Assembly: GCA_028554755.1 (NCBI GenBank) | Contig: JAPTOF010000014.1 | Coordinates: 9,936,001 to 10,000,000 of the forward strand | Direction of reading: 5' to 3' | DNA: 64,000 nucleotides | DNA from: Cordia subcordata | Lineage: Eukaryota; Streptophyta; Magnoliopsida; Boraginales; Cordiaceae | In this document: piece by piece, positions 22,829-34,623 of the stretch | Layout of the letters: each line of letters begins with the position of its first letter | Position numbering within the stretch: position 1 is the first letter of the stretch | Notes under the pieces: generated by a model | What the model was told of the DNA's origin: nothing | Seen by the model: only the letters and a program-made list of their open reading frames with translations | Databases searched by the model: none | Program-made: the position numbers and the translations under genes

Positions 22829-25800
22829 TCACTTGAAGCCTGTATAAGGATTATAGGCATGAACAGGCATACCTGTGCCGTAGGGGTGGACATTGGCTCC
22901 ATATGGGTTACCAAAAGGATATGTGGCTGGTGACTGTTGTGGACCCATCATCATCATCTGCTGTTGTTGCTGAAACATAAAGGCCTGTTGTTGGTTTGCC
23001 ATGGCCGCCATCTGCACTGAATGTGGTGCAGCAACCATGTTGGAAGCATAGAATGGGTCATGTGGAGCCTGAGGCATCATCGTGTGTGACATCGGCGCTG
23101 GTTCCCATGGATTATAACTCGCTGTTTGATTGCTTCTTCTAATTGCATCATCATAAAGACTGTCCAGTGTAAGTTTGTCCAGCCCTCCAGCCTGTCACAA
23201 ATCGATATTATGGACACATGTTGAAGTTCTATCCTTTACCCAGAATATAATGCATATCTAAGAATATAGCCATAGATATGTAAATATCTGGCATTTAAAT
23301 TCAAAGAAAAAGAGAGGAAGATGTTCTCTTCACTACTGACTGAAAAAGAGAGAGAAAAGTGCCATCATGATATTTAGTTGGATCGTGAGAATAACTTATA
23401 TTTTTAAGAAGAAATATTTAAAAACATGAGATGATATACATAAATAAAGCAAAGATAAAATTGATTACCAATTTGCTGGCAGTTGTAGCACTCTCATTGG
23501 AACTGGGTGCTGTAACAAGTGCCAGCTCCCAGCCTGTAGTCCCGTTTTCAAGATTTGGACTGGTGGAGGCTGGTTGGTTGGTGGCAGCTACTGGGACATG
23601 AAAGAACATTGAAATGATTTAGCCATTACAAACAATTAGAGACACACAAATGATAACAGAGCATAGCTATAATATCACAATCATTTTGTATCAGATGTCC
23701 CCATATATGTTTTTCAAGCTCCTCAAATAGTTCAATGTTGTCTGGAGTTGTTGCAAGACAAGAATTCCCCAGATTTTATGACTAATCCACTACTAAAACA
23801 TACCAACTGGTACAATAGCTAACGCCATGGCGTTCTTTTCATCCAATTCCGAGGCAGCTGGAACGGGATCATCCAGAGTCTAGCAGCAAAATATTGGAAA
23901 TAAGTTAAGTGCACTTCAAAGCAACAAATTATCAAATTCAGGAGGAAGAAGTTATCTATATCCAAAAATGTTTACATGTATAAATTATTACCAAAAGATC
24001 AGGTGGTTCTGCTACAGGAGCTTCAGTTTTAACAGGTTCAGGTTCCGGTTCTGGTTGAGATTGGGGTGGAGGTGGGGAAGGCGGGCGTTCTTGCGGAGTC
24101 TTCTTGTACTCTATGGCCAAAGTCACCTTTGACTTATCATCTGCCGGCTGTGACATTGAAACACAAATTATGATAATGATGAGAACATGATTCAAAATGC
24201 ATTACATTTTCTGCAAATCTTTAGTAAAGTTACAAATGCAAGCATTAAGATATATAAAGCACCATGATAGGCCCAGGTCAATGCCTTAAGGTGTAAGTTT
24301 AAAGAATTAACGATGGCAACAATAAGACCACTAGCATCAAATATAATTCCATTGGCATAAATATGGAAGTGGGTTAGTGTAAAATTAAATAACTTTTATG
24401 AACATTTAAATGAGATCAAATATACCAGGCTGATTAATAATAAATATGGATTGACATACATTTAAGGAGCATGTCTTAAAGCACATACAACAAGAGTCCC
24501 AAGTTAAATACTGCAGCAACTCTGAGGTCAATTACCAAAACATGAGACTCATATTTGACTACAGAGAGTTATGAGATAGTAATACAAGACTTCTAGATTA
24601 ATTATGATTCATTGATAGAAAGATGGAAGTAATAGACAGAGTAAATTATAGAACTCGCAACATTTAGACATTATCTAATATCTCCGCTGGGCTAGGAATA
24701 TACAGAACATTCAAGGAGCACGTCTCATAAGCACATAACGAGATTGGAAGCAACAGCGAGAACAATATACCTGAACTAAGAGGGTGTTAGGCTAAGCTTA
24801 TAAGCTGGTCAAATCAGCTTATAAGCCAAAAACGCTGTTTGACATGTTTGGCTAACAAACTTATAAACACTTTTTACTAGCTTATAAGATGGGGGAAGAA
24901 AAAAGCTCCAAGGACCAGCTTACTTTTTAAGAGCTTATAAGCACTTTGGTCAAACCTACAAAAAGACAATATGACTCTTAAATAGTTTTAAATAGTTTCT
25001 GTTGCATTAATTAATTATATGCCTTTTTCAGTCATTTTAACTACTATTGCTACTTATAAGCACTTATATCCCAAACATGTCAGCAGCTTATAAGCACATA
25101 TTATCCAAATACATCTCTACTTATTTATCACTAACTTATAAGCAGAAGCTGCTTATAAGCACTTAAAAAAAAGCTTAGCCAAACGGGCTCTAATTACTGC
25201 TGCAATTCCGGGGCAATTGACCAGAAAACACGTCACACATCTTCATCAGCAAAAATGATGTATAGATCTTTTGGGCTGTGCATTATACTTATCCTTACTA
25301 AACAATCTTTTGCAAGTTTTTTATGTTTAAAGAAAAAGAAGAAGAAAACAAAATTGCTACTTCTAAGACAAATTTATTCATTTTTTGGTTTATGTTTTAA
25401 TCAACCATGAGAACAAAAGATGGTGGAAATTCCCATACCAATTCTTTGCGAGCATTAGAAGCTCGTGGTGCTTCTCGTACATAATCCTCCATGGCTTGTA
25501 GAAATGATGCAGGGGGCTTCATTTTTAATCATAAACAGAATAGTTAAAAAGAGAGAACAAATTTGACAAGATATAACACCTTTTATCATAAAGGCTAAGA
25601 ATTTACACCTGCTCAATTTTGGGGAATCTTTCTCCACGTCCAACATCAAGCCCTTTACATATCTCATAAAATTCTGACAACCTCTCAGCCTAACAAAAGG
25701 AGAGTAAAAGTACTTGAACGGAATGTCATCTTCAATCGAAGTAACTTTCCTAGATAGGTTATATTTTCATAAGTTAATACCTGTTGTCCAGCTCTCTGGT

Positions 25801-28800
25801 ATATGTCCAAAGCCTTAAGAGCATCACGACGTTGCATCTCAAAGAACTGTTAAGATAATCTATTATTTGTCATTGTTTATTGATTTCGGAAATGAGATAA
25901 AAACTTCCAAGAATCACAGCTTACCTTGTCAACTAGATTAACTGTGCCATCGCTTATAGCATTATAAATTTTTACACTCTCAGAAGCAACCTGAACATTA
26001 ATAGGAGATCTATTATTGGAAACATAAACCCTTTCCTACCAATATGCTAAAAAGGTATAGAGCACCGATAGTACATGGAAGTTAAGAATCTAAAGGTATG
26101 AAGAGAAGATACACTCACCATTGAAAGTGCCAATTGAATCACAAAATTATGAACTGCTGCACCTTGTGGCTGCATTGACAATTCAACATTATTTCTGATA
26201 TGCAAGGATGCGAAATTCGAGAAACATAAAGAAAATGCTGTAAAACAATCAAACACCATCAAACTTTAGATTTGATCTAACATGGCATTATCCTTCAGAC
26301 AGTTGGTTCCAAGCTGACAACAAATAAGTTACCTGACAGCCAAAAGCACGATACAGGAGTTGCTGCAAAGCTGGCAACTGTTCAAGCAGCTCTGGCGTGT
26401 CCAAATCTTTTGTTCTCTGCTTCAAGAATATGAATAAGATGGAGGAAACCACAAGCTGCAAAAGACTTTCTACGTGGCCTTTTTCCTTCCGCATTAAGTT
26501 ATTCTTGATATAGTAATAGACGTGAAGATCCATAAGCTTCCTTTTCTTCTTAAATGGGTAGTACAGGTGACACTAGGTCTACTGATGCCTTCATAAGAAA
26601 TTGCAACTCCCATGGCACATAGGTTTTAAAATTTTTGAATAAAGTACAAGAAAACCAGAAGATAATCTCAAGCAGAAGCTTCATTACATAAGCCCTTTTC
26701 CTTTTCCAGAAAGAAAAGAAAAAGAATTTCGATCATGAAAATAGCTTTGATATGTAATCATTTTTTAAATAAGAGTGAAGTTAATTCATGATTTAAAGAA
26801 AAAATTTGAGGGTAAAAGAGTTTAAAGAACAAACATGGTTCCAGAAAGAAGCAGTTTTATTATTATGAAGTAACATAATGTGGTATTGTGCACAAACTTC
26901 TTACCTATCAAAGCACAAAAAATCTAGAAAAGTAAAATAAAGGCATGTGAAAGCTTTCTAAGGAGTGGGAAACATCTTCTATCAAGTGAGAACTGACATC
27001 CTTGAAGGAAGGCCCCAAAATTAAAGTTGTAATAAAGCAAGGTCTGTCATCATACATATCTGCTTATATTTGAAGTAACAAATAAATAAAGTGCAACTAT
27101 ACAAGTCTCTTCCCACTAAATTAGGGTATTATGCACAGTGTACTTGCATATACAGCTAAGTGCGTGAATTATTTGCAGAGAGCAGCTGCCCTTGCATTTG
27201 CACCTCTAAAATCATAGGTTTTATTCAAGTACTCAATGCTGAGCTAAACATGACCGCACTTTCACATATAAATGAAGAAACAAAAGGAAGATTTAGATGC
27301 ACCCAAATGCATAGGTAATTCATATATGATTTTAGATGTTACACATGAATGATCTCGAATCCTTGAATTATATCATTTTCTTGGTGCAGTTACAGGTGAT
27401 AAATACTGAGACAATATAGGAAGCACATAGACTGCATGCACCACTAAGCTCATGAAAAATTAAAGATCAGTAAAACATTCTCACCGCACGATCTGTCTCC
27501 ACGTCATATTTCAGTACTCGAAAACATTCCAGCCTTTCCTCTAAAAACAATGCATAGGTGCGCACCCAAGCAGAATAATCCCATGCTAAGCAACAGATCA
27601 AAATACATGTCATTACTAAAGAACTTCACTTTTAGATGATTTCCTATGGTCTAATGGTGAAAAAAGTACACACCATTTGCACTAGAATCATCTTTGAAAT
27701 GAGCCATGTTAAGCATGTGGCTTCTGCTTCTACCATAATTGATAAGTTCTTCATGAAATGTGGAGTCCACCTCTCTCAAAGCACGATGAATAACAATTAA
27801 AGTTTTTAAAGCGACCTGCAAACCAAGAACAATGAGCAACATATTATATAATAGCACTTACACCACAATTAATCAACTATTCAGCATCTCTAATGATCCC
27901 AAAGCATTCCAGTGCCACTAATGATAAGCAACACTCTCATAATAGACAAACAGTAATGCTTTTGTAAGATCTGATCATTGACAAGTATGGCGACACTTTC
28001 TCGATAATCATACATTTGATGCACCCATAGAATATTCCAATGTGTTGATAAACAGATTAGGACACAAACCACTAAAATGGGTCAATCAGCAATTTTTCAT
28101 TCATTAGTCAAGGATATTTCTCAAATTAACCAACACAAGAAACTACTATTTCAGTTAAGGGCAATTAATCGCTAATGATGATTTCACTTAATCATCACTG
28201 AAAAGATTATGCAGCTTCACAGACCTCATCAAATACAAAAGTAAACATGCAAGCCAACATACTATCCTAATCCAGAACCAGAGATCCTTCTTTTCATCCA
28301 TTGGCATATAATGTAACTGTATCTGGTGTTACTTGATTTGTGTCAGCCCCTTTTTCAAATGGTAGATGCATCATAGCACCAATTTGAATTCATCTTGAGA
28401 GTGTTTTGATGATTTTATTAGCCCCCCCATCTCCTGGCCAACCCCCAATATAATAGTTTTGAGGCTTGGAAAGCAAAAATCCTCACGAACTTCAACTTGG
28501 TCAAAGGTGTACACTATTCCCTATAATAACCCAACTGCTATGATATAAATATCAATTTTCACCTCATTGGTTCTGTGAAAGCCCACTGACTACTCATGCA
28601 TTAATAGCAATCCAAACCCATTAACTCCTTAACGGTCTACGACATGCAATTGTTTAGGTATAGAACTACAGGGTGGGAAGAAAAGTTGTAGAATGGGTGT
28701 TTCATGATGTTAGCAATCAGCCTGCATAAAATTGGGGTATATGAGATGTGTAATCAAAAGTGGCATGAAGGCATACCGCCCAGTTATGTGTCTTTGACAA

Positions 28801-29293
28801 TCTCCTTGCAAGTGCATGTATGCAGTATGCAACATCAGCACGAGGCCTGGTAGCTGATATAGCAGCAAAAATTGCTGAAACCAGAAAAGGTAATTGGATC
28901 AGATACAATCTGGAGGTAGATTAAGGGAATATAACCCAGCAATAAAATTGACAGCTTTACTATACTAGACTTCCGTAACAGCATATGCCATTTCAACCTT
29001 GAGAACATCACCAACCTCTTATGTATTTTTCTTTTGCGGGGCGTTCAACATGATTTGTCGCCTTAACAATGGCAACGTCCAACTCCTATTCAACAATAAA
29101 ACAAAAAGAATCAGAGGAAAAGCAACAAACAACAAAAAAATATATACATATATATATATATATATAAAGAGGAACGCTTCAAAAGAATGGATACCTTGTA
29201 TTCACTGTTAATTTTAGCCAAACTAACAGTAGTGGTATCCTTAATTGCTCCAAGAGTTTTTCTCAAACTGCTCTGCGTACCGCCTCCAGACAT
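22829..29293 (-). CDS. PICALM3: ANTH-domain clathrin assembly protein (AP180/CALM, PICALM3-type), 15 exons, 549 aa
   Basis: Exons, 5' to 3': 29293-29195, 29085-29016, 28874-28777, 27815-27674, 27585-27485, 26416-26333, 26169-26119, 25990-25925, 25846-25781, 25689-25609, 25516-25439, 24147-23992, 23879-23804, 23587-23469, 23191-22829; 1650 nt, all GT-AG. The start [12 protein letters not shown] and the colinear ANTH domain (about residues 20-300) match the plant At5g35200 class; the PICALM3 label is from memory of that class. The inositol-lipid-binding stretch [14 protein letters not shown] is at 41-54. The C-terminal region is flexible and carries adaptor-binding motifs: DLLTLDDP around the exon 12/13 join, NPW (456-458), DPF (474-476), and Gln/Met-rich runs. 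ANTH adaptors bind PI(4,5)P2 and clathrin and sort SNARE cargo in endocytosis at the plasma membrane. The protein appears intact. Introns are mostly short except those at 26417-27484, 27816-28776 and 24148-25438. Confidence 0.93.
24780..25190. mobile_element. MITE family 2, 411 bp, in intron 11 of the clathrin adaptor gene
   Basis: Terminal inverted repeats GAGGGTGTTAGGCTAAGCTT (left) and, read inward from the right, GAGCCCGTTTGGCTAAGCTT. Flanked by TAA at 24777-24779 and 25191-25193. The interior repeats the motif AGCTTATAAG and its inverse many times, so the element can fold on itself. Features fit a Tourist-like PIF/Harbinger MITE. Confidence 0.8.
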
Positions 29294-30235
29294 TCTCCCT
29301 CTTCAACTAGATATATCTAATAAAAGATACAACACATACACTAAAATTATGCCTACTTCATGAACTTGATCTCAATGTAGACAAACAACTGATAATTCCC
29401 TACTAATGAACGCAAAGCCAAATATACACCACGACAATTTTTGAAACATAATTACAGATACAACTTAATTACATACCAAACTGGGAGGGGAAGCACTTTA
29501 GCTAGAGCGAAACCCAAAACATAAAGATGTAAGCTTCACTTTTTAATTCGAACTCTAAAAACTCAGTTCGATCTGATCCAACTTGAATCACTTTTAAATG
29601 AAAACTTAATATGAGTTTAGCTTAAATAACTAGCAAAAGGTCTACGCATGAATTGTAAAAAAAAAAAAAAAAACCCTACTAGCTGACTCTGAATGTTCAT
29701 CAACCAACACACCATTTTCATTGATCTTTGTGTTTTAGAATGTGGAAATGTTTAATTACACATTCATCAACACTTTGGTTTTTGACCAAGTACTAGAATA
29801 TCAATGCAAAAAGCATTTGAATTTCAAGAAGATGCAAATGAAATCCTTTGCACTTGCACATATACTCCTGAAAAGGCATTTACACATGGAACCAACAACA
29901 ACAAGTCACCATATTAGCTTACTTAACAGAAAGATCAAAACTCAACAAAAGCTAATCAAAAAGCATCCTTTCAAACAACCCATAACCAAAAGAATCCCAA
30001 TAAACCGTAGACAACTCTTCACACACAAATCCCTTAAACTTCCAGCTGAAATGCATAGCTATATACACACAACAAACACCAATTACGAAACTAAAAATAC
30101 CCAAATAGAAATCAGAGGTATAGAAGTTGATGGAGCTTAATCTCACCTGAAAATCAAGAACTACACAACACACAAACACCCACACGAAGAGAGAAGCTTT
30201 GAGGTTGTTTTTGGTGGAGGATTGAGGTGTGTTTT
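29294..30235 (-). promoter_or_regulatory. 5' leader of the clathrin adaptor gene, probable leader intron
   Basis: On the minus strand, a CT- and CA-rich leader (about 30235-30147) ends at a strong donor TTTTCAG|GTGAGA at 30147/30146. An acceptor ATCTAG lies at 29308-29307, 13 bases before the ATG. This would remove an 840 bp leader intron, in which open frames such as 29742-30140 (plus) have no recognisable protein. A run of G at 30242-30254 lies just upstream. Inferred from splice motifs only. Confidence 0.5.
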
Positions 30236-33200
30236 TTTTGGGCGGGGGGGGGGGGTAGGGGGTGTTGAATGCAGATTATGGAGAAGAAAAGTAAGCAAGA
30301 ATGAATAAGTTTTGGTTGGCCGTCGGTTGTCATTATTAACTTTTTCTAAAATTTTTGTATTTTGTTACTTCAAACATCTACGTACACGTACAGTATCTGT
30401 CACAATCTTTTACATGTAAAATTCTTTTCTTTTACCATTTCTGCTATAAAGTCAAAATGGGGTGTCTCTTCCTAAGTTTTCTTTGTATAATTCTGGTTCT
30501 TGAACTTCTTTTTATCTTTTTTGTATTCTCGAATTTGTATCTTTTCACTTTTGTAAAAGTGGGGTAAAGTGTCATAAATCCACCAGTACATCCGTTTTGG
30601 ATTTGAATCTCATTATGAAATTATTTAATTAATCTTATAAAAATATCTATAACGTTATAAAAAGATTCAATTTTATTATGTATATGACTTTGTTGTATTT
30701 TATGAGTGATTGTATATACTTTTAATGTAACCGTAATTGTATAGTAGTGAAATTCATAAAGTGCTTGTGAAATATTATTGCAGTAAAACATATTAGAAGT
30801 GATTGGATATAAATGGCAATTTCCTTTCCTTTCTTTAAAAAGTGGGGTGTTAGGCAGATTTTTTTGTTCATATATCAAATCTGATATCTAGTTTTTAGAT
30901 ATAGTAATAAGCCGGTTATATTCAAAGTATTTTGTTATCTTTTGTTACATTTCTTGTTTCATATATATTTTTTCAAATTTTAAGATCCCAATGAGCCAAT
31001 GACTCATAAAAATTCTTTTGTCGTTCTTATCCGGCATCGTTGTATATTTGTGTGAAAGTGTATTATATCCTCGTTTGCTACAAATGTCTCTATGAATAAT
31101 GATACAAGATAATAAAACTTCCTAAATTACTTAATGAAAAAGTCACTAAATAAAAAAGAATTGTTAATTGTGTGTCACAATATTCCCTCAATCTTTTTTC
31201 AACTTTTGTTTGTCATGCTCTCACTTTTTTTCTTTTACAATTCTTGTGAAGAGTTTGTTGATTAAAGTTCCTGTTCAATGGCGTCTCAGGAAGCAAGAAT
31301 AAATGTGCATCAAATATTAGGATCCAGAATCTTATTGATTTGGGAACTAAAAGTATCAAATTTAAAATTTATATACTTTATTATTTTAAACTAAAATAAT
31401 AATTTATATACATAATTTCATAATATTATATATGTAATAATAATTTTAAATATTTTTGTAAATTAATAAACAATTCTTTTTTTAAAAAAATAATTGAGGT
31501 AAACTATGGCAACAACCCCTAGTCACATAGTAATACATTGGGCCTGTTTAGATTGGCTTTTTTTCAGGAAAAAATATTTTTTTTCAGGAAAAAATATTTT
31601 TTTTCAGGAAAAAATATTTTTTTTCAAGAAAAAATACTTTTTTTTTCTTAAAAAGTTGCATTAAATTTGCAATAACTATTTGATTTGGCTTTTAAAAAAG
31701 CTGAAATTCTGAAAAAAAAAACTCAAATATAGCTTTTTTTAGAAGCCAGAATTTTCAGCTTCTTCAAAAAAGCTGTTTTTCAAAAGCTGTTAAAAAAAGC
31801 GCTTTTGAAAAAAACCAAGTCAAACGAACCCATTGTTTAATGGGAGGTTTTAACAACACGTTAAGATTTTATCTTTATTCCCCAAAAAGACTAAAAAATA
31901 AATAATCTTACCTTTTTCTAATTTTCTTACTTTTTACTAAGACATTTATTTTTCAAATTTCATCTATTCGTTTCAAAATTTATTTGAGATTTACTGTTGA
32001 AACAGTTTGTTTGCCTAGTGTAATACAAAAGCCTAGAATGAGTACTATTTGAGTGTAGTTTTGAATTATTGACGCATCAAAACTTCAAAAGTGGGGCTAT
32101 TCATGGTGAAGAGGATGGGTCAACTATTAGGTGGGACCAAGTTCAGACGAGTAGTCTTTGTTCATGGTGTGGCTTTTAATCGATTTTTCTGCTTTTGGTC
32201 ATATAAGAAAAACGGTACATTAAGACGTTATTATAACGAGAATTTCATCTTAAATAAAATTATGTTAAATTCATTTTGAGATATCGAATTTTATATAAAA
32301 AATATATATCAAAATTTTATTTTATTTTATTTTTTTGGTTATAATGAATCGTTATCAAATAATTACAATAATCAATTTTGTCATAAACACAAAGAGCAAA
32401 TTGCTAATGTGTGCCATGTGCTTTAGTGGTTGTCTTTGAATCTATTTTAGTGCGCTTGTTTTGGTATAGAGAGTGAGGGACAGCTTTATTTTAATACGAG
32501 CAGACCAAAGTTGACTTGAAAATATACACGTGTTATGCATTGACGACCTAATTAATTTTATGGTATTTTTATTTGACCTATGAATAGATTTTTAAATGGA
32601 ACGCTTTAGAAAGTTTATCCAAAAAGATAAATAGTAAAGAAGAATTTGTTGAAAGTTCTAATTGGAGATCACGTAATTGGTTTTTTTTTTTTTAAGTAGA
32701 TAATTTTTTTTAAGTATACTTCGAGAATAAGAAAATTTTGACTCCAATAATTGAGGAATAAGCAATGAGAAGAAAAAGTTGTTAAAATAACATAAGAGCA
32801 TTATTACCCAGCAAAAGAAGCATGTGAGCACTATCATAGGCGACCATGGCCCTCACCAATCTTTTTGAGAAATTATTGTGTACGTATATATATGCCTTTA
32901 AAGAAAAAAGAAAAAAAAAAAAGCTTGTGAGAACTTTTAAATTCTCCAAACTTAAGTAAATTGGTGGTCTCTCTTTTTGCACTTTGAAGTTCATTATATG
33001 CATGCTCTAATTTTAAAATATCTTTACACTTGTAATTACATGTTAGCCCTCTTCACGCTATAAGAGGGAAAACTTTTATCTCCACAATGAGTAGCATCTT
33101 TTTTGTGGAAATCATTTGAAGTCCATCCAACTTTTTTGAGCAAATTGATAGCTCTTTTTATATGGTATAAAAGTAGTAACTAAATTTGGTAAACTAGATT

Positions 33201-34623
33201 AGTGCTTGCTTTCTAAGGTATAAGATTAAGTGACATAATACATCTATAATTTCTATAGAGTTTATGTAAGTACATTGGTTAGCTTATAGAAAATGATCTT
33301 TTTCAATCTTCAATTTATTACGAATCAAATTCTAACCTTCAAACATCATTGTTACTTAATATAGCTTACCCATTAAGCGCTTAGGATCTAATATATAGTT
33401 CAAAATTAAGCTCTTTGAATATAATACATCTTCCTCAAAATAATAAAACAATTTGTAGTGTTTATGTCGTAAACCACATTTTGTTATGTATATGCATCAC
33501 AATATTATTTTTGGCAAACAGTTTGCAAATTTAATTTATTACACTCTTCCAAGGTTCAGTGGTCTACTAGACAAGGAGAGTTTAAGAAACTTTAGTGTCA
33601 ACGAAAAATAAGGACAGGCTCTTTAGGGTCAAAATAAACTTGATAATGCTGAGGTAAAATCAATAGATAAACTATTATTATCTTAAAAAATCACAGATTA
33701 ATACATGTAGAAAATTTTTATATGGTTGTTCAACAGCTCAAGCGTTGAATTGTTGACCAGAAAAATAATCAACGGATGCTTCAGTGATCTTATGGCCTTA
33801 GGGGGAAGCTTCTATTTGACCAGTTATGCGTTACTGTTGAAGCCGCCAATGCCGTGGCGTTGACTTGAATTACTAATAGATTTATAGAAGATGCTCTTAC
33901 GTCTAGATGTTATTAGCTGTCGATGATTGTTATTCACATTACTTGAATATTCCCTACAGCGAAACACGTGATTGTTTTCTTTTATTTTTAAACAAGAATC
34001 ACTGCCTTACCCTACGTTCACCATGATATGAACTTCACGTTTTTATGGCAAAGCACAAGAAGATTTATCATCAATATGATGATGGGAACGAAAACCAAAA
34101 GCACAACAGATGGCTTCGTGGTCCAAAATAATCAAACCACCGATACAAGTAACATAAATATGAAACTTTTTGGTAGTACCGGTTAAACAGATAGCCGCTG
34201 CAATGAAATTTGAATGGAATCTGGCACAAAGGACGACTCAAACTTATATAATCACTCCTAAAAGTAGTTGGTGACGACACACAGTTTATCTCCATATGCT
34301 AAGAAGGAAGACAACCTTCGGATAACTCAAGTCTTTTGCACGAAAAGATTTTCATATCTTTGGCACCAAAATAAAATTACTCATCCTATAATACAAAATC
34401 TCGCAATAATAGCTATATTGTACAAAACCTATGGAGATTATTTTTTCCCCCTTAAAATTGCAAACTACAATAAATTAGGCAATGATGAGAAAATAATGAA
34501 TCCAAAGAAAAGGGACGGGCAGGGCTGGTGGGGTTGTAAAAATAATATTACAAAAGCCATCTAGAGTTGGCTCAAATCCCACAGGCACATCAAAATTGGT
34601 GGAGACAAATTGAGAATCCATCT
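30236..34623. other. Intergenic region between the adaptor gene and NAA35
   Basis: No gene was found in 4.4 kb. It holds one MITE (31540-31831, separate entry) and long AT-rich tracts (30600-31500, 32270-33000). The short open frames here are AT-driven and show no family motif. The last few hundred bases before 34624 include the 3' untranslated region of NAA35. Confidence 0.7.
31540..31831. mobile_element. MITE family 1 copy with internal 20 bp expansion
   Basis: Ends GGGCCTGTTTAGATTGGC (left) and, inward from the right, GGGTTCGTTTGACTTGGTTTT. ATT flanks both sides (31537-31539 and 31832-31834). The interior matches the family (CAATAACTATTTGATTTGGC, AAAAAGCTGAAATTCTGAAAA). A perfect 20 bp unit (TTTTCAGGAAAAAATATTTT) is repeated three times at 31561-31620, with a fourth one-base variant following. 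Confidence 0.75.

Noticed and set aside
29742..30140. A 132-codon plus-strand open frame
   Set aside because: It is in the presumed leader intron of the clathrin adaptor gene, rich in Lys, Thr and His from an A/C-rich composition, and matches no family I know.
30238..30262. Run of G residues as a possible quadruplex or assembly artefact
   Set aside because: A single homopolymer-like run with no repeated G-tract spacing; noted only as part of the upstream region.
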